This document shows, piece by piece, positions 32,023 to 35,181 of a DNA stretch of 35,181 bases. Numbering within the stretch: position 1 is the stretch's first letter; every line of letters starts with the position of its first letter. Origin of the DNA: an uncultured Eubacteriales bacterium (GTDB lineage Bacteria > Bacillota > Clostridia > Peptostreptococcales > Anaerovoracaceae); assembly GCA_900542565.1 (NCBI GenBank), contig UQOC01000020.1, positions 1 through 35,181 on the forward strand. Direction: 5' to 3'. The position numbers were made by a program, and so were the translations under genes. The notes under the pieces are model-generated. The model was not told where the DNA came from. It worked only from the letters and a program-made list of their open reading frames with translations, and did no database searches.

Positions 32023-32047
32023 CTTTTTGGACAAGGAGGAAGTCATA

Positions 32048-32530
32048 ATGGAGATCTTAAAGCTCGGACCGGCGCACGCCGATGAATTCTGCCGTCTAAG
32101 GATGATGCTGTTTGAAGATGTGGGGGAGATACCGCCCATGAAGGATATGGCTGCAGACCTGGCCGTCTCCGCCAGAGCTCTTGCAGATGCCACCAAAAGC
32201 TATTATCTTTCTCACATAGATAAAGACCTTATCTGTTTCGGCATAGAAGAAAGTCCGGGCAGACTGGCTGCCTCCGCTGCCCTGTGCCTTTTCGACCGGC
32301 TTCCTTATATGGAAAACCTGTCCGGCAGAGAAGGCTATGTGCTGAGCGTTTACACCTGCCCTAAGTTCAGGAAACAAGGCATGGCCGACAAGCTGATGGC
32401 CGCTCTGATCCAATATGGCAGAAATGAGGATCTCGGAAAGCTGTGGCTCAACTCAAGCCCCATGGGAAAAAACCTTTATCTCAGCCACGGATTCAAAGAC
32501 ACAGGCAACGAAATGGAACTGATGCTGTAA
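32048..32530 (+). CDS. GNAT-family N-acetyltransferase
   Basis: A 160-residue acetyltransferase. The acetyl-CoA loop (motif A, usually R/Q-x-x-G-x-G/A) is seen in 'VYTCPKFRKQGMADKLMAALIQYG' (about 101-124), followed by 'LWLNSSPMGKNLYLSHGFKDTGNEMEL', the usual motif B with the 'Y/LYxxxGF' ending. The acceptor (amine or protein) cannot be told. Start ATG 32048 follows AAGGAGGAAGTCATA; a longer frame upstream runs through the promoter. Monocistronic, just before the rpsF operon. Confidence 0.9.
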   Translation: MEILKLGPAHADEFCRLRMMLFEDVGEIPPMKDMAADLAVSARALADATKSYYLSHIDKDLICFGIEESPGRLAASAALCLFDRLPYMENLSGREGYVLSVYTCPKFRKQGMADKLMAALIQYGRNEDLGKLWLNSSPMGKNLYLSHGFKDTGNEMELML

Positions 32531-32597
32531 AAAAACACTTTTTTCCTTAAAAACCTTAAAAAGTCCCGGAAAAAGCCGTATCTTTAATAAAAAAAGA

Positions 32598-32625
32598 TTG
32601 AAATCCTGATTTTTTGTAGTATAAT
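32598..32625 (+). promoter_or_regulatory. Promoter of the rpsF-ssb-rpsR operon
   Basis: TTGAAA at 32598-32603 and a perfect TATAAT at 32620-32625, spacer 16, giving a leader of about 70 bases. Confidence 0.8.
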
Positions 32626-32631
32626 AATAGG

Positions 32632-32677
32632 GCGTGAGTTTACACGCAGAATCTCTGCGACAGCAGAAAGCTGTCGC
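32632..32677 (+). promoter_or_regulatory. Structured leader of rpsF
   Basis: Two hairpins fill the leader: GCGTG / CACGC (32632-32647) and a perfect 8-pair stem GCGACAGC / GCTGTCGC (32657-32664 with 32670-32677) with an AGAAA loop. The ribosome site GGGAGGTG follows 17 bases later. Leaders of rpsF operons in many bacteria bind the S6-S18 complex as feedback control; this position and structure fit, but I could not confirm the conserved binding bulge. Confidence 0.5.
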
Positions 32678-32702
32678 CATATGTCCACAGGGAGGTGAAA
32701 AA

Positions 32703-32990
32703 ATGAGAAAATACGAAGTTATGGTCGTTATCGATCCTGTATTGGAAGACGCCAAAAAGGACGAGACAGTTGAAGCTGTCCAGGCCATCATCGCTGCCGA
32801 CGGAGAAGTCGAAAAAGTCGATGTCTGGGGCATGAGAAAGCTTGCTTATCCTATCAACAAGAAGGATGAAGGCTACTATGCCGTGATCGAATTCCAGGGC
32901 AACCCTACTCTGCCGAAGGAACTTGACAGAAGACTGAGAATATCCGACAATGTCATCAGGCACATAATCGTCAACAAAGACGAGAAATAA
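32703..32990 (+). CDS. rpsF: 30S ribosomal protein S6
   Basis: A 95-residue primary ribosomal protein that binds the central domain of 16S rRNA with S18. The family pattern 'RKYEVMVVIDPVLEDAKKDETVE', 'VDVWGMRKLAYPINKKDEGYYAVIEF' and 'LRISDNVIRHIIV' is complete. Start ATG 32703 follows GGGAGGTGAAAAA. First gene of the conserved rpsF-ssb-rpsR operon; ssb starts 13 bases after the stop. Confidence 0.98.
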   Translation: MRKYEVMVVIDPVLEDAKKDETVEAVQAIIAADGEVEKVDVWGMRKLAYPINKKDEGYYAVIEFQGNPTLPKELDRRLRISDNVIRHIIVNKDEK

Positions 32991-33003
32991 GCGAGGTGAG
33001 CAT

Positions 33004-33447
33004 ATGAACAGTGTGATCTTGATCGGAAGATTAACAAGAGACCCTGAGCTTCGCTACACTTCCGGCACGCAGATGGCCGTTGCCACATTTACCGTGGCGA
33101 TCGACAGACCTGTACGGGCCGGCGCAGAGAAGCAGACCGATTTCCCAAGGGTAACGGTGTTCGGCAAACAGGCCGAAAACTGCGAAAAATACCTCGCAAA
33201 GGGCAGGCTGGTCGGTGTCCAGGGAAGGCTGCAGACAGGCAGCTACACCAACAAGGACGGCGTTACAGTCTACACCACCGATGTGGTAGCGGACAGGGTA
33301 GAATTTTTGGAATGGGGCGACAGACCTCAGGGCGGTTCTTCAAGACCTAACCAGGGCGGTTCATCTCAGAGCAGCTTTGGCCAGGGAAATGACGGAGGAG
33401 ATGCTCCGGCAGGATTTTCTGCCATCGACGAGGACATCCCGTTCTAA
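33004..33447 (+). CDS. ssb: Single-stranded DNA-binding protein
   Basis: A 147-residue SSB. The OB-fold runs over residues 1-105 ('NSVILIGRLTRDPELRYTSGTQMAVATFTVAIDR', 'DFPRVTVFGKQAENCEKYLAKGRLVGVQGRLQTGSY'). A Gly/Gln/Ser-rich flexible linker follows, and the tail ends in the acidic tip 'DEDIPF' that docks replication and repair partners. GCGAGGTGAGCAT precedes the ATG. Lies between rpsF and rpsR, as in most Firmicutes. Confidence 0.98.
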   Translation: MNSVILIGRLTRDPELRYTSGTQMAVATFTVAIDRPVRAGAEKQTDFPRVTVFGKQAENCEKYLAKGRLVGVQGRLQTGSYTNKDGVTVYTTDVVADRVEFLEWGDRPQGGSSRPNQGGSSQSSFGQGNDGGDAPAGFSAIDEDIPF

Positions 33448-33469
33448 CCAGGAAAGGAGATAACGGATC

Positions 33470-33703
33470 ATGGAAAAAAGACGCGGAGGCGGCATGAGAC
33501 GCAAAAAAGTTTGCCAGTTCTGTGCCGACAAGACCGAAACTATCGATTACAAAGATGTTGAAAAACTCAGAAAATATGTGACCGAAAGAGGCAAGATCCT
33601 TCCTAAGAGGATCACCGGCAACTGCGCCATGCACCAGAGAGAAGTGACTACTGCCATCAAGAGAGCAAGGATCGTAGCTCTTCTCCCATATGTAGCCGAC
33701 TAG
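33470..33703 (+). CDS. rpsR: 30S ribosomal protein S18
   Basis: A 77-residue ribosomal protein. '[50 protein letters not shown]' is the standard S18 core. It is of the cysteine-bearing type with Cys15-x2-Cys18 and Cys52-x2-His55, which could hold a zinc ion. Start follows GGAAAGGAGATAACGGATC. Last gene of the operon; a small stem (33730-33751) and a strong bidirectional terminator (33782-33824) follow. Confidence 0.98.
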   Translation: MEKRRGGGMRRKKVCQFCADKTETIDYKDVEKLRKYVTERGKILPKRITGNCAMHQREVTTAIKRARIVALLPYVAD

Positions 33704-33729
33704 GAAAAAACTACTCGGTATGCCGGCGG

Positions 33730-33751
33730 ATTCTCCGGAAATACGGAGAAT
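33730..33751 (+). other. Stem-loop after rpsR
   Basis: ATTCTCCG / CGGAGAAT, 8 perfect pairs with a 6-base loop, no T tract. It may protect the 3' end of the mRNA or act with the terminator 30 bases downstream. Confidence 0.55.
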
Positions 33752-33781
33752 CACAGTAATATGAGATTTTCATTTGCGTAT

Positions 33782-33824
33782 AAAAAACTTCCCCTGTCAG
33801 CCTGGCTGATGGGGGAAGTTTTTT
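33782..33824. terminator. Bidirectional terminator between rpsR and coaX
   Basis: Stem AAAAAACTTCCCC (33782-33794) / GGGGAAGTTTTTT (33812-33824), continuing inward with CAG/CTG. A and T tracts on both sides allow use by both converging operons; it ends 5 bases before the coaX stop. Confidence 0.95.
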
Positions 33825-33829
33825 ATATA

Positions 33830-34594
33830 TCAGCAATTTTTTTCGTATATGTTTATCAGCCCCTTGAGCATAAGGTCCTCATCCAGGATGATCTTTCTCC
33901 TGCACAGAGGCGTTATAAGGGGCGCCAGGCCTCCGGTGGCTACCACCGTGCATTTCTCGCCCATTTCTTCTTCAATCCTTTCTATCATGCCGTCTATGCC
34001 GGAGGCATTAAAATACATCAGACCGCTTTTTATGCGGTCCACCGTATTGGTCCCGATAAGTTTTTTCGGTTTGTCGAAGTCTATCTTTGGAAGCTGAGAA
34101 GCCCGCCTTTCCAGTGCCTCGGCGGAAACCGACATGCCTGTCGTTATCATCCCGCCCAGGTATCTGCGTTTCTTGTCTATAACGGAAAAAGTTGTGGCAG
34201 TACCCATATCTATTATGATCTGAGGAAGGGGATATTCATTTATTCCGGCTACGGCATCTACTACCAGATCACTGCCAAGCTGCGCAGGATCGTCTATCAT
34301 TATGCTCAATCCCGTCTTTATCCCCGGACCAACCATCAGCGGTTTAAGCCCTGTAAGCTTTTCGATTGCCCTTCTGAAAGTGTTGTTTACGGAAGGGACC
34401 ACCGACGAAACGATAACGCCCTTGAGCTGAGACGGCCCGATGCCGTGCATATCGAGAGCCATTTTTATCGTGGCAGCATATTCAAGATCTGTCGCCAGCT
34501 GGTTGGTCGAGATCCTTTCTCTGAATTTCAATTCCGTGCCGTCGAAACATCCCATTACAATATTAGTGTTGCCTATGTCTACTGCTAAAACCAT
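33830..34594 (-). CDS. coaX: Type III pantothenate kinase
   Basis: A 254-residue kinase of the acetate/sugar kinase fold that makes 4'-phosphopantothenate, the first step of coenzyme A synthesis. The N-terminal nucleotide motif is 'LAVDIGNTNIVMG' (Asp6), the central loop is 'GSDLVVDAVAG', and the second phosphate motif is 'IIIDMGTATTFSVID'; 'TVVATGGLAPLI' closes the site. GGAGGAAAAA precedes ATG 34594. It lies 21 bases behind the S-component gene, so uptake and first use of pantothenate are probably encoded together. Confidence 0.97.
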   Translation of the reverse strand: MVLAVDIGNTNIVMGCFDGTELKFRERISTNQLATDLEYAATIKMALDMHGIGPSQLKGVIVSSVVPSVNNTFRRAIEKLTGLKPLMVGPGIKTGLSIMIDDPAQLGSDLVVDAVAGINEYPLPQIIIDMGTATTFSVIDKKRRYLGGMITTGMSVSAEALERRASQLPKIDFDKPKKLIGTNTVDRIKSGLMYFNASGIDGMIERIEEEMGEKCTVVATGGLAPLITPLCRRKIILDEDLMLKGLINIYEKNC

Positions 34595-34615
34595 TTTTTC
34601 CTCCGTGCATATATA

Positions 34616-35181
34616 CTATGCTTTTTGTGTAAATCTGCTCTTGAGCAGAGCCGTAGATACAGCAGCCGATATCAGCGCCGCTATGATCGCTTCTATTGTG
34701 CCGTTTATTGCTACTACTGAGAATATGACTCCCAGCACTGCTTCAAATGCGATATTCCTGGCTTCTGCATACTGAGCTCCGAAGAATATATATATCATCC
34801 CCATTACTAAGATCGTATTGGTAAGCGAACCTGCTACTCCCGCCGCTACGAGAGAATATTTCCTGGTGGCATCCTTTTTCTTTGCCCTTTTCTGCAATGC
34901 GTTATATACATAATAAGGCAATATGCCGCATAATATCCTCGGAACAAAACATATGATCAGAGCCAAAGGGCTTCCTCCCATGCCGTCGCCGATTTCTATG
35001 AACGGTGAAAAGCAGAAGGCTGTTATCCCAGGCTGGGTAGTATTGTTTATCAGACTGGTAAGGCCGAAAAGCCCGCCAAGAAATGCTCCTTTCTTTGGAC
35101 CGAGAACGACAGATCCGATGATTACCGGAATGTGGATAGTAGTGGCTTGTATTGCCAGTATCGGAAGTTTTATGTATCCGA
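34616..35181 (-). CDS. ECF transporter S component, probable pantothenate type (5' end cut off)
   Basis: At least 187 residues of a hydrophobic protein whose frame stays open to the window edge (first full codon at 35179), so the start is missing. The sequence 'TTIHIPVIIGSVVLGPKKGAFLGGLFGLTSL' is typical of small ECF S components, which bind a vitamin in the membrane and associate with shared energising subunits (EcfT and two ATPases, usually encoded elsewhere). Several more helices follow ('YSLVAAGVAGSLTNTILVMGMIYIFFG', 'GTIEAIIAALISAAVSTALL'). Its position just before coaX supports pantothenate (PanT-like); riboflavin or other vitamins cannot be excluded by sequence alone. Confidence 0.85.
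   Translation of the reverse strand, partial: GYIKLPILAIQATTIHIPVIIGSVVLGPKKGAFLGGLFGLTSLINNTTQPGITAFCFSPFIEIGDGMGGSPLALIICFVPRILCGILPYYVYNALQKRAKKKDATRKYSLVAAGVAGSLTNTILVMGMIYIFFGAQYAEARNIAFEAVLGVIFSVVAINGTIEAIIAALISAAVSTALLKSRFTQKA

Noticed and set aside
33761..34588. Long plus-strand frame (275 codons) opposite coaX
   Set aside because: Antisense to a clear pantothenate kinase, crosses a bidirectional terminator, no ribosome site.

Overview
The window reads as a piece of a low-to-mid GC anaerobic Firmicute, most likely class Clostridia. The evidence is strong AGGAGG-type ribosome binding sites, consensus sigma-A promoters, short intergenic U-tract terminators, a clostridial-type 3-hydroxybutyryl-CoA dehydrogenase, a type III pantothenate kinase beside an ECF-type S component, and an rpsF-ssb-rpsR operon. 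Genus cannot be fixed from the sequence. Most of the content is core chromosomal housekeeping. No rRNA, tRNA, CRISPR array, complete insertion sequence or prophage was found.

Left part (1-2750): the 3' end of a MetQ/NlpA-type lipoprotein gene, then a CsoR-family metal sensor and a P1B-type metal ATPase. Each of the last two has its own near-consensus promoter followed, at the same distance, by an ATACC-N6-GGTAT operator. Positions 2771-10688 (minus strand) hold one closely packed nine-gene array: rho, a YqhQ/DUF1385 membrane protein, prmC, a TIM-barrel protein, cobT, cobU, cobS, a second short CobU-like protein and a CobC-type phosphatase. It joins transcription/translation housekeeping to the nucleotide-loop (late) steps of cobalamin synthesis and ends in a clear terminator.

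Middle (10800-19100): a LysR regulator diverges from an EamA exporter across a 19-bp tandem repeat. An agmatinase-family gene is followed by an orphan amino-acid-binding lipoprotein and has an ARG-box-like dyad in its leader. Then come a solitary hbd gene, a small secreted protein, an ECF sigma/anti-sigma pair, and two divergent XRE regulators separated by a cluster of dyads.

Right part (19100-35181): a UPF0371/DUF1846 gene broken by a frameshift, DUF1934, Hsp33, phosphoglucomutase, an HtrA protease, PlsC, PAP2 and cysteine synthase. A 468-bp geneless stretch follows, holding AGAACC/GGTTCT stem-loops and a GC-rich segment with two perfect 25-bp repeats. Next are a small unknown protein, a DUF2148 gene broken by what looks like a 4-bp duplication, a sugar nucleotidyltransferase, an aldo/keto reductase remnant abutting a lipoprotein signal peptide in another frame, a lipoprotein, a GNAT protein, rpsF-ssb-rpsR, and coaX with a PanT-like S component running off the end.

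No complete new defence or mobile system is evident. The most interesting points are the two CobU-family proteins with complementary motif loss, the rho-to-cobalamin array, three broken genes with readable break points, and several unexplained repeat/dyad arrays in intergenic DNA.
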